Assembly (NCBI GenBank): GCA_018873225.1
Contig: JAEILZ010000003.1
Coordinates: 992,001 to 1,056,000 of the forward strand
Length of the DNA: 64,000 nt
From: [Phialemoniopsis] sp. UDSM-2020
Taxonomy: Eukaryota > Ascomycota > Sordariomycetes > Thyridiales > Thyridiaceae
Direction of reading: 5' to 3'
In this document: positions 37,252 through 49,500 of the stretch, in pieces
Layout of the letters: the number at the start of each line of letters is the position of its first letter
Numbering within the stretch: the first letter of the stretch is position 1
The notes under the pieces: model-generated
What the model saw: only the letters and a program-made list of their open reading frames with translations
Database searches by the model: none
Told to the model about the DNA's origin: nothing
Made by a program: the position numbers and the translations under genes

Positions 37252-37644
37252 CTACATCCTAAACACACCAAACTTGGTATCCCCAGGCTTGACCTCGTTG
37301 CGGCCCTCCATAGCCGCCCTCAGGCCGAGCGCCAGATACCTACGCGTGTGCTGCGGCGGGATCACGCCATCATCCTGTGATGAAAGAGAGTGTTATTAGT
37401 GCAATCCGTTACATGTGTAAACACCAGACAGCAACAGAGCTGTCACAGAGAAGAGAAGAAGAAGAAGAGTCAAAAACTCACCCATAACCTCGCGCTCGAG
37501 AACACGGCGTCACTCTCCCTGTCGATGCGCTCCCGCAGCGCCGGGTCCGCCTTCTGGCCCACCGTCTCCATGACGGCGGCGAGCTGCTCGCCGCCCATGA
37601 CGCCCACGCGCGCGTTGGGCCACATCCACAGGAACCGCGGCGCG

Positions 37645-37679
<35 letters not shown>

Positions 37680-39131
37680 GAAGCTCCCTCCCACGACGAC
37701 GGTGAACTTGGGCACGTCGGCGCACGCCACGGCCGTCACGAGCTTGGCGCCGTTCTTGGCGATGCCCTCGCGCTCAGCGTCGCGGCCCACCATGAACCCG
37801 CTGATGTTCTGGAGGAAGACAAGCGGGATGCCGCGCTGGGAGCACAGCTCGATGAAGTGCGCGCCCTTGAGGGCGGCGGCCGAGAAGAGGATGCCGTTGT
37901 TGGCGACGATGCCGACGCGCTGGCCGCAGATGTGGGCGAAGCCGGTGACGAGGGTGGTGCCATAGTCGCGCTTGAACTCGGCGAAGCGGGAGCCGTCGAC
38001 GATGCGCGCGATGACCTCGTGGATGGGTAAGGGCTTGCGCAGGTTGGTCGAGGCAATGCCGAGGAGCTCGTCTGGCGAGTAGAGGGGCTCGTCAAAGGCC
38101 GGTGTTGTGGTCGTGGCGGGCGGGAGCGGGTTCTGTGGGTAGTTAAGGTTGCTGATGCTCCTCCGGGCGAGGGTGATGGCGTGCGCGTCGTCAACGGCGA
38201 GGTAATCCGTGACGCCCGATACGGACGAGTGCATCTGACCGCCTCCCAGCTCTTCGGGACTGACGACCTCGCCCGTCGCGGCCTTGACGAGCGGCGGGCC
38301 CGCGAGGAAGATGTGGCCCTGCTCCCCGACGATGATGCTCTCGTCACTCATGGCCGGCACGTACGCGCCGCCCGCCGTGCAGGGCCCCATGACGACCGAG
38401 ATCTGCGGGATGCCGGCGGCCGACATGCGCGCCTGGTTGAAGAAGATGCGGCCAAAGTGGTCGCGGTCCGGGAAGACGTCGGCCTGGTGGGGCAGGTTGG
38501 CGCCGCCCGAATCGACGAGGTAGATGCAGGGCAGGCGGTTCTCCTGGGCGACGGCCTGGGCGCGCAGGTGCTTCTTGACGGTAATGGGGTAGTAGGTGCC
38601 GCCCTTGACGGTGCTGTCGTTGGCGACGATGACGCAGGTGACGCCCTCGACGACTCCCACGCCCGTGATGATGCCGCCCGCGGGCACGTCGGCCTCCGGG
38701 TACAGCTCGTGGCCCGCCAGCGGCGAGAGCTCCATGAAGGTGGTGCCCGGGTCGATGAGGGCGGTGACGCGGTCGCGCGGCAGCATCTTCTTGCGCGCGA
38801 GGTGCTTCTCGCGCGCCTTGGGCGGCCCGCCCTGCTGCACGCGCAGGGTGAGCTCCTCGAGCCGGGACATGGCCTCGGCCATGAGCTTCTCGTTCTCCTT
38901 GTACTCGTCGGACGAAGGGTCGACGTTGGTCTGCAGGCGCGAGATGGCGCCGGCCTGGTGCGGCGAGGTGAAGGAGGCGATCGACCGCCTGCACACGGTC
39001 GAGGGCGCCGAAGTACCGCCGCTATTCCTGCTCGCCGAGCTTAGGAGTAGGGATCTCGAGCTGGATGCGCCGCTCAATTGCCTGGCGACGGGCAGGGCGG
39101 TCGCCAGCCGAGATGTCCTAAGAGAACGCAT
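37252..39131 (-). CDS. mccB: Methylcrotonyl-CoA carboxylase, beta (carboxyltransferase) subunit
   Basis: Mitochondrial matrix subunit that transfers carboxyl from carboxybiotin to 3-methylcrotonyl-CoA, a step of leucine breakdown. Exons 39131-37482 and 37374-37252 give about 590 aa. The start [19 protein letters not shown] is a typical matrix presequence. Carboxyltransferase motifs: [33 protein letters not shown] (broken as [21 protein letters not shown]), [75 protein letters not shown], and in the last exon [18 protein letters not shown]. All are intact. The neighbouring divergent gene encodes the preceding enzyme, isovaleryl-CoA dehydrogenase. The biotin-carrying alpha subunit is not in the window. 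An open frame extends upstream of the ATG but has no further ATG that fits a presequence. Confidence 0.97.
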
Positions 39132-39538
39132 GGTGTGTGTATGTGAGGGAAAGAGGCACGGAGACCTCGCAATGGCCAAGAGTGAGAACAATCGGAAGAA
39201 GAAAATTGGAAGAAATCTACATTTGTCCCCCTCTGTTGTAGCTTGTGAAGATAGACAAAAGGTGGTTGCTTGATCTGGGGTAGACGCCGAGGGATGCGGC
39301 GTCTGACGTCGGTTTGTCGCGGTGGCCGCCGACGGAAGCCGCACCAAACCGCGTCCCTGAGCTGACAATTAACTGTGCCGAGGCGCAGCGACACCAACCG
39401 CTTGTTGCCATCATTGTCAATGCCATCACCACAGACTTTTTAATTCTTTCTTGTAGATCCCAGTGAAGAGTCCAGAAACTTTATTGTCTTCTTCAGTTCT
39501 TGTTTTACCGGGTGAGAGAAGCTCATACACACATCACA
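39132..39538. promoter_or_regulatory. Shared bidirectional promoter of the leucine-catabolism pair
   Basis: 407 bp between the start codons of mccB and ivdA. Two CCGAGG boxes (39287-39292 and 39378-39383) match the binding core of the fatty-acid regulators FarA/FarB, which is CCTCGG in the other direction. The first box is part of a perfect palindrome at 39282-39304. Function is inferred. Confidence 0.55.
39282..39304. repeat. Inverted repeat, 8-bp arms, 7-bp spacer (CCG-N7-CGG)
   Basis: Left arm AGACGCCG, spacer AGGGATG, right arm CGGCGTCT. The arms match perfectly. The inner triplets form CCG-N7-CGG, the layout of sites bound by Zn2Cys6 dimers. Confidence 0.7.
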
Positions 39539-40932
39539 ATGGCAAGCCTAAGGACACTACGCCCGCTCGCGCGCACCTACGCCTCCGCCGCCGCCACCAC
39601 AGCCAGGCCGGCGTCATCAAGGCACCTCCTCGCGCCCGTCGCCGCCGCGGGCCGCCGCGCCGCCTCCTCCTCTACCACACACCGCAAGCACCCCAAGGGC
39701 TTCACGGCCCCGACGCAGGCCGAGCTCGACGAGCTGCGCGCCACGGTGCAGGAGTTTGCGCGCCGCGAGATCCCCGAGGACGTCGCCGCGCGCACCGACA
39801 AGGACAACAACTTCCCCGCCGACATGTGGGCCAAGCTCGGCGACGCGGGCCTGCTGGGCATCACGGCCGACGAGGACGTCGGCGGCCTCGCCCTGGGCTA
39901 CCAGGCGCACTGCATCGTGCTCGAGGAGCTGTCGCGCGCTTCGGGGTCCATCGGCCTCAGCTACGCCGCCCACTCGCAGCTCTGCGTCAACCAGATCCAG
40001 CTCAACGGCAACCCGGAGCAAAAGCAAAAGTACCTTCCCGGGCTGATCGCCGGCACAAAAGTCGGCGCGCTGGCCATGTCCGAGACGGGCGCGGGCAGCG
40101 ACGTCGTGAGCATGCGGACCACGGCCAAGGCCGTCGACGGCGGGTACCTGCTCAACGGCAACAAGATGTGGATCACTAACGGGCCCGACGCCGACTACAT
40201 CGTCGTGTACGCCAAGACGGAGCCCGACGCCGCCTCCAAGGGCATCACGGCCTTCCTCGTCGAGAAGGAGTTCAAGGGCTTCAGCTGCGCGCGCAAGCTC
40301 GACAAGATGGGCATGCGCGGCAGCAACACGGGCGAGCTCGTCTTCGAGGACGTCTTCGTCCCCGCCGAGAACGTCCTCGGCAAGGTCAACGGCGGCGTGC
40401 GCGTGCTCATGGAGGGCCTCGACCTCGAGAGGCTGGTCCTGAGCGCGGGGCCCTTGGGCTTGATGCAGGCGGCGCTCGACGTCGCCCTGCCCTTTACGCA
40501 CACACGCAAGCAGTTCGGCACACCCATCGCGCAGTTCCAGTTCGTGCAGGGCAAGCTGGCCGACATGTACACCAAGCTGCAGGCGGCACGCTCCTACACC
40601 TACACCACGGCGCGGGCCGTCGACGAGAACGGGCTCATCAGGACACAGGACTGCGCCGGCGCTATCCTCTACGCCGGCGAGAGGGCCACCGAATGTGCGC
40701 TGGACTGTATCCAGGTACTGGGCGGTATGGGCTTTACCGAGGAGATGCCTGCGAGCAGAATACTGCGAGAGTAAGTCGCTTTCATGTCCAGTGAAGGATC
40801 ATCAGGACCAGAGATACTAACAAGACTCGTTATAGTGCCAAACTGTACGAGATTGGAGCCGGTACCAGTGAGGTGCGGAGGATGGTCATTGGCAGGGCCT
40901 TCAACAAGGAATATGCCCACTACTCGCAGTAA
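39539..40932 (+). CDS. ivdA: Isovaleryl-CoA dehydrogenase, mitochondrial
   Basis: FAD enzyme that oxidises isovaleryl-CoA to 3-methylcrotonyl-CoA, passing electrons to ETF; third step of leucine catabolism. Exons 39539-40770 and 40836-40932 give 442 aa. The N-terminus ([20 protein letters not shown]) is an Arg/Ala/Ser matrix presequence. Acyl-CoA dehydrogenase signatures: [41 protein letters not shown], and [36 protein letters not shown], read here in pieces. The catalytic Glu of IVD-type enzymes sits in [15 protein letters not shown], separating it from other acyl-CoA dehydrogenases, whose base lies nearer the C-terminus. Its product is the substrate of the carboxylase encoded divergently. 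Third positions are almost all G/C. Confidence 0.97.
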
Positions 40933-41511
40933 AGCGTGTCGTGATCGTGGTGATTCATATTAGCATCAAATACCGGCGTTCTGGAAATGGGATATAATAG
41001 CTCGGAGTGCCTGCCATATGCACCGTAAACAAGTAAACCATCACTTTTAACATTGATCAGTACTGTATTTCTTCTACCGTGCTCACATCGAAGCCCTTGC
41101 AGGATGCATTGTTCCCAGAGCACCAGTCTTCATGCCCTCCTCATTCTGGCTACCATATCACAGGCATGACCAGGCCGATTCACTCCCCAGCAATTTTACA
41201 ACACGGTATTCTGCACAGTCACTTCGGCCAGAGTCATTGCTTCCAAGATATAGTATTCTCCGAGCCAAGTGCTACCACGAAGCTGTCACTAACAATGACC
41301 CTTCTTTTAACTCTCCAAGCTATCAGCGGGCCTATAAGTGCAAGCTTCGATGATTATCGTCCATGGCTTGCCAAGCCTCGATCTCCCGCCCCCCAAAACT
41401 TTTGTGATTAATGCTGATGTAACGCAACTCTCATATCGCTGATACGAGACCTCCTGAGTATGAAAAAAGGCAATCCCTTCTGTAGTTGCCGAGACGTAAG
41501 GTGTGATTATC
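40933..41511. other. Intergenic region between convergent ivdA and Nudix genes
   Basis: 579 bp, AT-richer, with no supported gene. It must contain both 3' ends. Confidence 0.4.
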
Positions 41512-42189
41512 TCAGGCGGTCGAGGAGACTTTGTATCCCGACTGAGACGCAACCTGAATAGCCTTCTTGACAACATTCTTTTCTGCCTCAAACCGGAGGT
41601 AACCGAGAGCAGAGTCCACATTGACCCATTCCGGTCTCAGCTTCTCATGCTCTTCCTGGCTGTGTGCACCCAAGGGCTTGGTAGAATCGGCAGAGGCAGC
41701 GAAGAAGAACACCGTCTTTTCTGTATCCGCAGTCACTGCCTGAAGGTCGAGATAATGAATTGTGGCTATGAATTCGGTGTTCGGCATGGTTGTAGTAACG
41801 TCTGGATCAAGCTCCTCGGCCGACGACTCCGACTCTTCTTCAGACGAGGCGTTTGGTGTCTGTGAGCGATGTTGCGCCTTCATCTTGGCGGACATCGTGG
41901 ACCTGGTTGGAACTCTCAAAGGTAGGAGCTGGGGCGTCACGCCAGTCTCCTCCTGAGTCTCGCGCTTGGCGGCCTCCTCCAGGGTCTCGCCAATGTTCTT
42001 GCGTCCTTTTGGCAGCTGCCATATGTCAAGCTTCTTGTTGTAGACGACGATGACCTTTGGTGGAGATTGATTCAGGTCCAGACAGACCGTTCCGCAAGAG
42101 ATAGTGCATCGCTGTGAAGGGTGATAGGTCATACTCTTTGCGATCCTCTCGAGATCCAGAGGAGGAGTATCTCCCGGCTGGGGATCCAT
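41512..42189 (-). CDS. Nudix hydrolase
   Basis: Single exon, 225 aa from ATG 42189; the open frame runs further upstream but only from a GTG. The Nudix box GX5EX7REUXEEXGU is complete at residues 62-84 (GRKNIGETLEEAAKRETQEETGV, split GRKNIGE / TLEEAAK / RETQEETGV). It follows DIWQLPKGR, the usual strand before the box. Such enzymes cleave nucleoside diphosphates linked to another group, with Mg2+ bound by the Glu residues; the substrate cannot be told. An acidic Ser/Glu-rich insertion (SSEEESESSAEELDPD) follows the box, and SAKMKAQHRSQ before it is basic. The C-terminal strand (RPEWVNVDSALGYL) is typical. Fungal proteins of this layout are usually annotated only as Nudix-domain proteins. Confidence 0.92.
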   Translation of the reverse strand: MDPQPGDTPPLDLERIAKSMTYHPSQRCTISCGTVCLDLNQSPPKVIVVYNKKLDIWQLPKGRKNIGETLEEAAKRETQEETGVTPQLLPLRVPTRSTMSAKMKAQHRSQTPNASSEEESESSAEELDPDVTTTMPNTEFIATIHYLDLQAVTADTEKTVFFFAASADSTKPLGAHSQEEHEKLRPEWVNVDSALGYLRFEAEKNVVKKAIQVASQSGYKVSSTA

Positions 42190-42349
42190 TGCGATGCTTT
42201 TGAAGCGAGTGAAGAGCGATTCAGCTGTTGAGGGGAAGTCCAAGGTAACGACACCACGGAGACTCGACTTGACCACGGTGGAGAGAGAGCCTAGAATGCG
42301 AATGGGCGATATGAGAGATATGGAAACGAACGAGGTTCTGCCCCTGTTC

Positions 42350-42359
42350 TTTATATAGA
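42350..42359 (-). promoter_or_regulatory. TATA-like box upstream of the Nudix gene
   Basis: Reads CTCTATATAA on the minus strand, about 160 nt before ATG 42189. Confidence 0.4.
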
Positions 42360-44548
42360 GCGCGCAAAGAGAAAAGTTTCACAGTGCAGCTCATCACGTA
42401 TACAAAGACAGCGAGTGACGATGGTGATTCATCTTCCAGCCTGGCTTGGTTGGCGACTCATGCCCCTGAGAACAGCCAAACAAAGCCAATCTTCTTTGTC
42501 CCGTCTATCGAGGTAAATGATTCAGGCTCCTGACGCGGCATGCCAGCTCTATGGGTGTAGCAGAGTTGGAACTATTCGGGACGACGTTGATCCTACCAGG
42601 CTCGGCCGAGATGAAGTCTTCTGAGACCCCGTGTGGTTCACATATCAGGATTGTATGCACAATGGCCTCACAGGTGTCCCAGCCCTGAGGTTGCAGTGAA
42701 GCGGTGCTGCCCCTCTGAACGGTTCTCCGGGCCGGGACGGAAGCTGCAAGTCCTGCGTGTATCTATATGCAGGCTGCATGGTGGTTGAACATGACCGACA
42801 CCGGTGACGGGGGTGCGGGGGTGCTGAAGGCAGCTCGAGTCGCAGAAGGAGTGAAGGGGATAAGCCCAGAAGAGTAGGAGGGGGACCAAGGGCTGAGACC
42901 ATTCGCGGCAGTGAGCAAAGGAAACCTGTCTTCGGTCTGTCAGGGTGCGCTAGTGCAGTCTTAACCAGGCATTGCTATTGCATGTGGCCTCACCGGCTGG
43001 CAGGGGACAGTAACGTGGAACTGACCAACTGGGACAGGAGGGGGGCCACCTTGCACCGGAGATCACTGACGGGCGTAGGGCGGTGAGATCCACGACGGCT
43101 CCATCGTGAGCACCCCCTGTCAGACCGTATGCGGACGAACGGCGTAGGACGTCGTTCGCTCGGCGGGCTTGATCAAATCCCACAATCCCACAGAGCGGGT
43201 TTTACTCTGTGGCTTGGATCTGCTTTTTGCTCCGACAGCACTCTCGTGGCACTAATGCTCCTGTACATCCACCAAGCTCTGCCGAAGCGAGACAGGCGGG
43301 CGAAGCCGTGCGCAGGGACCCTTCCGATTGCCGAGGATCCAAGATACCCTGCATAGCTTTGCAGGACGAAGAGTCATGGCCCATGAGAGCGATTGGCGAT
43401 TTATTCGAGAGGCGGCATGCTGATATTGGCTAGTGATCGAGCCCAGCAGCAGGGCAGACCCTGACAAAGCTGAATACGCAGGTGCTGCCGGACACAGGCA
43501 CTCGCCTTGTACGCGGTGCTTGACTCGAGGTAGGATACTTGCCCGACCCTTTGGTAACATTGCCTCAAAAGTCTTGGCTGTACTAAGACATGCTCGTTCA
43601 GCTGTTTCGTGGCCCCGAGCACCGTTTCAGCCGCACTGTTCCATGCGGTACATCGTCTAGAGCGAGTGACGAGCATTCTCGAATGCTGGAGAAGCCCGTG
43701 CAGAAGAGCATGTTGTTGGCAAATATCACCTTAGCGGTTGCGTCTGAATCGCGGCAAGCTCGCGAAGACCTTCCGCGTCGACTCTGGTGCTGGTTATGCA
43801 GAGATCCTGACAATCTTCGGCAGGTGGACGGGAGCACAGTTGCAATGACAACTGATCCACTGTCGGTGAGAGCCTTGAACCCTCGCTCGCTCGGACTGCG
43901 AACGAGTTTTGTTTCGCCTCAGTTTGTTGAGCAGGACCGATGGGTGAGCTCGCTGAACTGCAGGGCAATCGTGCATCGAGGGCGCATGGTTGAAAGACAG
44001 AGCAGGGTTATTTTTGTCATTGAGGGGGGAGAATAAAACAAACAAGGTGAGAGACAGGCCCGGAGAATTCTCAGGCCATATTTTCGAGGTCAAACAAGGG
44101 GAGATTTCAGAGATAGGGGCGAGCCCTTCCTTGATAATGCTGGTTCCACGCCACTTCGTACACTTCGTGCCGTTCTACCTGCATTAGCAGACATAAGTCG
44201 ACAGCCTCGGTGTGAGTAATTGCATCTCAAATGTATGGAATATGCCGCACGAAAAGAAATTCTGGACCCTTGATCCGTTTGTCAAGTCGTCCGAGGATGA
44301 GTATGGTGTGTCGAATTTATTGACCGGTGAATGGTTGGTCGATTCTATATGGATGCCACATCTGAGCACCACCATAGAAACTTGTAAGTGTGCCCAAAAC
44401 GGAAATCATTACGAACTGTTGCTCCACCCCCACCACGGGGAAGGCAAGCACGAGAGGACTTGAATAGTGCTCCTCATGTTTTCACAGGATTTCCAATTGC
44501 TTCGCCAGGAATACATGTATACACCCCTCTCTCCAACTTCTGATCCTT

Positions 44549-44561
44549 TTTCCGGCGGAAA
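44549..44561. repeat. Perfect 13-bp palindrome TTTCCG-G-CGGAAA
   Basis: Six-base arms around a single G, about 500 nt upstream of the SDR start at 45061. CCG/CGG half-sites suggest a Zn2Cys6 regulator site. Inference. Confidence 0.4.
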
Positions 44562-45060
44562 CGGTTAAACATCGGAAGGGGCCTTAACAATAGCAGCTAA
44601 TGCGGGCAGAAGAGACCCTTTTGATCCTCAATCCGGAGAAGGAGGGGCGGGGACTCCAGCCAGCTCCGGGTTAAAGATATCCGCTAACAGCCCGCCGGCG
44701 CGTCTCGGGGGTGGGCCGTTTGGTCATGGTAGCTTCACCTTCCGGCCTGGCTCTTCTCTAGTGTCTTGTCCTTGTGCCTGGAACTGCCGCGGGGAAAGCT
44801 CAGCTTCGGATGCTCGGTGGTCCCCTTAATTGGTCTAATGCGGGCATGACAGCTACCTTGAGGAAGAGGGAGAGAGAGGCACGGTGATATGACCCGTTTA
44901 AAGGAAGCCGGAGCTGCTGTGCGGCACACCCTGTGCTCCCACCCCCAGACCTTCGTGCGTGGTGATCTTGTTGACAATCCCTTGCGATACACATCGTGGA
45001 AGAAGTTTCTAGTAGCGTAGCCTTTGATTTTTGGAACTCAACTCTGCAGATCCGCCCACC

Positions 45061-46090
45061 ATGTCGTATTCAGTAGCAGGCAAGTACGCCATCATCACCG
45101 GCGCCGGCTCAGGTACGTTTTATGCACAAGCTACACTCACATCGCACGCGCAAACACAGACTCATTACCCCCAGGCATCAACCTCTGCTTCGCCAAGCTC
45201 CTCCTCGACCGCGGCGCCGCAGGCGTCCTCATCGGCGACATCGCCCTGCGGCCCGAGGCCGAGCAGTTCGTCGCCGCGCACCCGGGCAAGGTGTCCTTCC
45301 AGCGCTGCGACGTGCGCTCGTGGCCCGACCTGGCGTCCCTCATGCAAGCAGGCATAAAGACCTTCCCGCAGGTCGACATCGTCTGCGCCGGGGCCGGGAT
45401 CTTCGAGCCCCCCTGGTCCAACTTCTGGGCCCCGCCCAAGACGGCGACCAACCCGGACACGCCGGCGCGCGACGACGCCGAGGCGAACCCCGGCACGTAC
45501 GCCGTCATCGACGTCAACCTCACGCACCCGGTGCGCCTGACCCAGCTCGCCATCTCGCACTGGCTCGAGCGCAAGATCCCCGGCTGCATGGTCTACGCCG
45601 GCTCGACGGCCGGGTATGTGGCCAGCTTTGCGAGTCCCATGTACATCGCCGCCAAGTCGGGCCTGCACGGCTTCATCCGCAGCATCGGTGGTATCAAGAA
45701 CGAGCTCAACATCCGCGTCGGCGCCATTGCTCCCGGCGGAGTCAGGGTCAGTCCACTCCCCAACCTTGCTTCTCTATGTATTTTGTTTCAATATTGACAC
45801 CAGGGTTGCAGACGCCCATGCTGGTAGAGGAGAAGAAGCACATGGTCAGCGACGAAGACATCGCGAACTTGGTCACGCCCGAGGAGTGTGCCGAGGCCAT
45901 GCTCGCCCTATGCGAGAAGGAAGAGTACGGCGATGGCACCATCCTCGAGGTCGTGGTGCCCGGCGAGACAAGAGTGGTGCCGCTGTACGGCAATGTGGCC
46001 CCGGCCGGGAGGAGCATGTGGCTCAGCGGCTACCAAGAGTTCCAGAACAATCTCTACAATAGCCTCAAGGAGAACGGGCTGAAGGTGTAA
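45061..46090 (+). CDS. Short-chain dehydrogenase/reductase, 15-hydroxyprostaglandin-dehydrogenase-like
   Basis: Exons 45061-45112, 45175-45746 and 45812-46090 give 300 aa. The cofactor loop TGAGSGIN spans the first splice. LIGDIALRPEAE after beta-2 has Asp, indicating NAD(H). CAGAGIF replaces the usual NNAG. The catalytic Ser is in VYAGSTAGY, and YIAAK gives Y174 and K178. The substrate loop is long and Pro-rich (FEPPWSNFWAPPKTATNPD). After the second splice the protein reads APGGVRTPMLVEE, as expected for the family. The second donor is GTCAGT rather than GTRAGT. The start has a good fungal context (CCACCATG). The natural substrate is unknown; fungal relatives act on secondary alcohols. No neighbour suggests a pathway. 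Confidence 0.9.
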
Positions 46091-46512
46091 AGAAGCTGAT
46101 CATCCCGAGACTGGGAATCCAAGCTTTTTCTATTGTATATACTCTAAAACGAGTGCAAGCCAATTTCGAGAAACGCGTTCAAATCATGGCAACCAGTCCC
46201 AGAGTGATTGGCCATAAGGTGTGATTGGGCATGAAATCATATGGAATTGTCCGGAACTCATCTCGGGTATCTCACCCTGTACAGAACAGACATCAGACGC
46301 AGAAAACAAATGGTATACCAAGAAAAGAAACCTCCTTGCCGGAACGCCACGCCGCAGCTCATCCAATCTCCATGTGAAGCAAAAAGGAGAAAGGAGCGCC
46401 CCTGAACCACCGTTTGTGTCTCCAAGAAAGTCGTTGATACCAATCATGATCCAACCTCATGTTCCTCTCCTTCTTCTCATTCAATCACTGCCCCTGCTGA
46501 GTGATCGTTACA
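46091..46512. other. Intergenic region between convergent SDR and ROM2
   Basis: 422 bp, no gene visible. Confidence 0.4.
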
Positions 46513-49500
46513 TCATCGGCCCTTCTGCAAATGGCCCTCGTTCAGTAACAACTCTAGTACGATCTGCGCACCTGGCACCTCCGGATGCGCCATGCAAATC
46601 TTGACAGTCCCCTTGGAGTCTTGCCCCACACCCTCAGGCAAGAGGGCGGCACCGCCGTTGGCCATGGACGCCGTAGAGACGTTGGTCCCGGTGGGACCTC
46701 TAAACCCGTAATCCAGACACCTTACGTCGCGACCAGCGATGATCTGCCTCAAACGCCCATTGTCGGCGTCGCGCACCTCGACGTAGTCTTCGTTGAACAG
46801 CAGGAGGTACTGCCCAAACATAGTCGCCGCCTTGGCCTTCTTCTGCTTGCCGGAGTATTCCATGATCAGGGTCCGGGACACCTCGCCATGTTTGTTGACA
46901 TAGACGGTGCAGTCCTCATGGGCCAAGAGGAACTCCTGCTCGTTAAGCCGGAACATACCCAGCGGCTTCTGTTCTCGTAGCCGGGCTGCGATGCTAGCGG
47001 CAGCCGGCATCGTAAGGTCGCGAGGCACCGACATTGTCTGCTTCTTGTCGAGCGTCAACATCTCAATGCCCTTGGCTGTAGACACGGCGATGTACGACTG
47101 GAACAGATTGATCGAATAGCAGTCCACGGGTAGGTAGAACTCGTCGTAGTCCCGGAAGGATTCGGTGTTACCGGAGCCTCCCTTGCGACCTCCAAATAGC
47201 CTCGATTTCTTTTCTGTTGCCTTCTGGTAGACGGGCTCCAGGACCTTGAAGGTGTTGTGTAGACCCTCTTTTCGCTTGTAGAACAGCAGCATTCTGTCCT
47301 TCATTCTTGCAGTCGCAAAGAATGAAACATCCTTCGCCAGCCTCTGCGGCGCTTTTCGCGAGTTGTCATGAGTCGGTGCAGGATAGTTTGAGACTGGTGC
47401 GACAACGTCCAGCGGATACGAGATGAGGGACTTGTCTGCTAGGATCAAGCAAACGGAGAACTCTTCTAGCACCGTTATCTGGGTGACGCGATTAATTTGC
47501 ACCGACTATTGAGTTTGTTAGCATGTTCACATTGCATGCCGATTTGTGAGAATTGTGACTTACTCTTGTCCATCCTCGAGCATCTGAAGCCTCCGAGATG
47601 TACACGCCATAGTCGGTGCCAATCGCGATGATAGACTTGCCGAATGCCGTGAAAGCAGTGGCGCAATTGACCGAGGCCCTACAAACAGGGGCCGGACCTC
47701 TGCCGGGCCCATAGACCTGCTCCATTTCTCGGATGGCCCTATCTAAGGGTGTGCCCCGTATTGACACAGCAGGAGTCTTGCCAATTGCTGAGACTGAGTC
47801 GTATGCGAAAGCACTATCCGCAACAACGCGCAGGCGGAATGGCTCTGCATTCTGCGTATACAGCGCTTTGGCGTGTCTAGTCTTTGCCTCGATGATCTTG
47901 TTGACCCAGTCCTGTCGGCTCTGGAGAGTGGCAGCATACAGCGTGTAGATGTCGTGGCCTAGATGCTTGACCTTGAAAGGATACAGGATCTTGCCCTCCT
48001 CATTCGAGGTGGTCGGCCCCAAGCGAGTCACCGACGTCATCGACGAACTCGTTGCAGCGCTTTCCAAGCCAGGGCGATCTATCCCGTTAGAAGCGACCTT
48101 GTTCAGCTTCGTATCAGACGCTGCTGTAGTCGTTCTGGCTAGCGGAGCCGCCAAACCCTTCTGTTTAGAAACTGGATCATCGTTCATGCTCTCAAGAATG
48201 AGCAGTGGCATTGGCATGGGCTATTCCAGTTAGCAATAATCCGATAACATGGAGGATGTGTAATTGACGTACCTCTTTGGATACATCGTACTTCTTCTCA
48301 TTCCTTCCATCTCTGCTCACCACTGTCTTGGCGAGGATGAAGAAGTGGTCGAAGAGTAGTGCATGGGTATCAACCCACCGTACTCCCTTGGAACCCATCC
48401 TCTGAAGATCTCCTTGCCAGAGCAACTCTCGTCCAAGGTGGTCCAGGTTGAGAGTTGAGGCAAGGCCTGGACGGAACACAAGCATTGTCTGCAGTTCTAC
48501 TAACGATACTTGCCTCTGCATCTCGGCAACAAGCTTGTCGCATTCAAGGGTGACGTTCTTGATCTCCTCAATGGCTTTGCCCAAGTTGACTTTTTCCTCA
48601 CTGTCCTGGATAGTATTCTTGAGCACCGTATTCAAGAGAAGTGTATAACGCTGAAGACGCGTGATTGGCGCCTTCAGGAAGGTATCCCAGCCCAACCGGT
48701 CAGAGCGCTTGTGGTTCCGAACGTGGTCTAGGAACTGTCGGAACAAGACATTCTTGTTTGCTTCACGTCGCACGTTGTACGATGCATAGGGGTATGCTTG
48801 CGAGTACTTGATGTACGGATCCCGCGCCTTTCGAATCCACTCGCGGAAGATATCGCTGAAGCCGACCAGCCAAGGCCCTTGCTCATTCTGGCGATACTTG
48901 AGCTGGGCAAGCAAGTTGTTCTTGTTGGTCTCATGAACAGCCTCGGCTTGACCAAAGACGGACTTTATGAACCCGTCCAACTTGGTTGGCGGGATGATGG
49001 GGGGTTGCCACGCGCGCAATTGGTTTCTGTACAGGACGAGCAAGACGTCCAGCTGGTTGGTATACTCTTCCTCGCTCGTAACGATCTCGTGTAGCACATT
49101 TTGGCGTTCAATTTCCTTCTTGTGCTTTGATTCGACGTTCTCCTTGGTGAGGCCGTAGTGCGTGGCCCAGTCCACCTTCTTGACAGACTCCTCTGACAGG
49201 AGATCGTCGAGATTGGCCTTCTTCAACGTCCTCGTGCAGTGATGCGAGTAGCACCTACCATGCATCTCGTTCTCATGCAATCGTGGTGCGTAGCATCCAA
49301 GTCCTGTCAACTGCCACAGCACACCACTGATAGATCCTGACCCGAATTTCACCCACTCTTCTTCGGGTATCAGGATTCCAGCGGCAAACATCTCGTCGGT
49401 GACCATGGTAGCCAGTGTCTCGGCATCCGCAACATTCATAGTGGGGACCTTTTCTGTGAACAGTTTGACTAGCCCCTCCTCGATGGTCTTCCTCTTTAGG

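Larger units (their letters stand above)
42190..45060. other. Divergent intergenic region (2.9 kb)
   Basis: Between the Nudix and SDR start codons. Short frames look random, except that 44212-44463 (plus) has an unusually protein-like composition ending near a GTAAGTG donor; it has no homology I can name. A palindrome at 44549-44561 is listed separately. Confidence 0.45.

Noticed and set aside
44212..44463. 83-codon frame with protein-like composition (FWTLDPFVKSSEDEYG)
   Set aside because: No homologue recognised and no supporting neighbouring exon; kept only as a remark in the gap entry.
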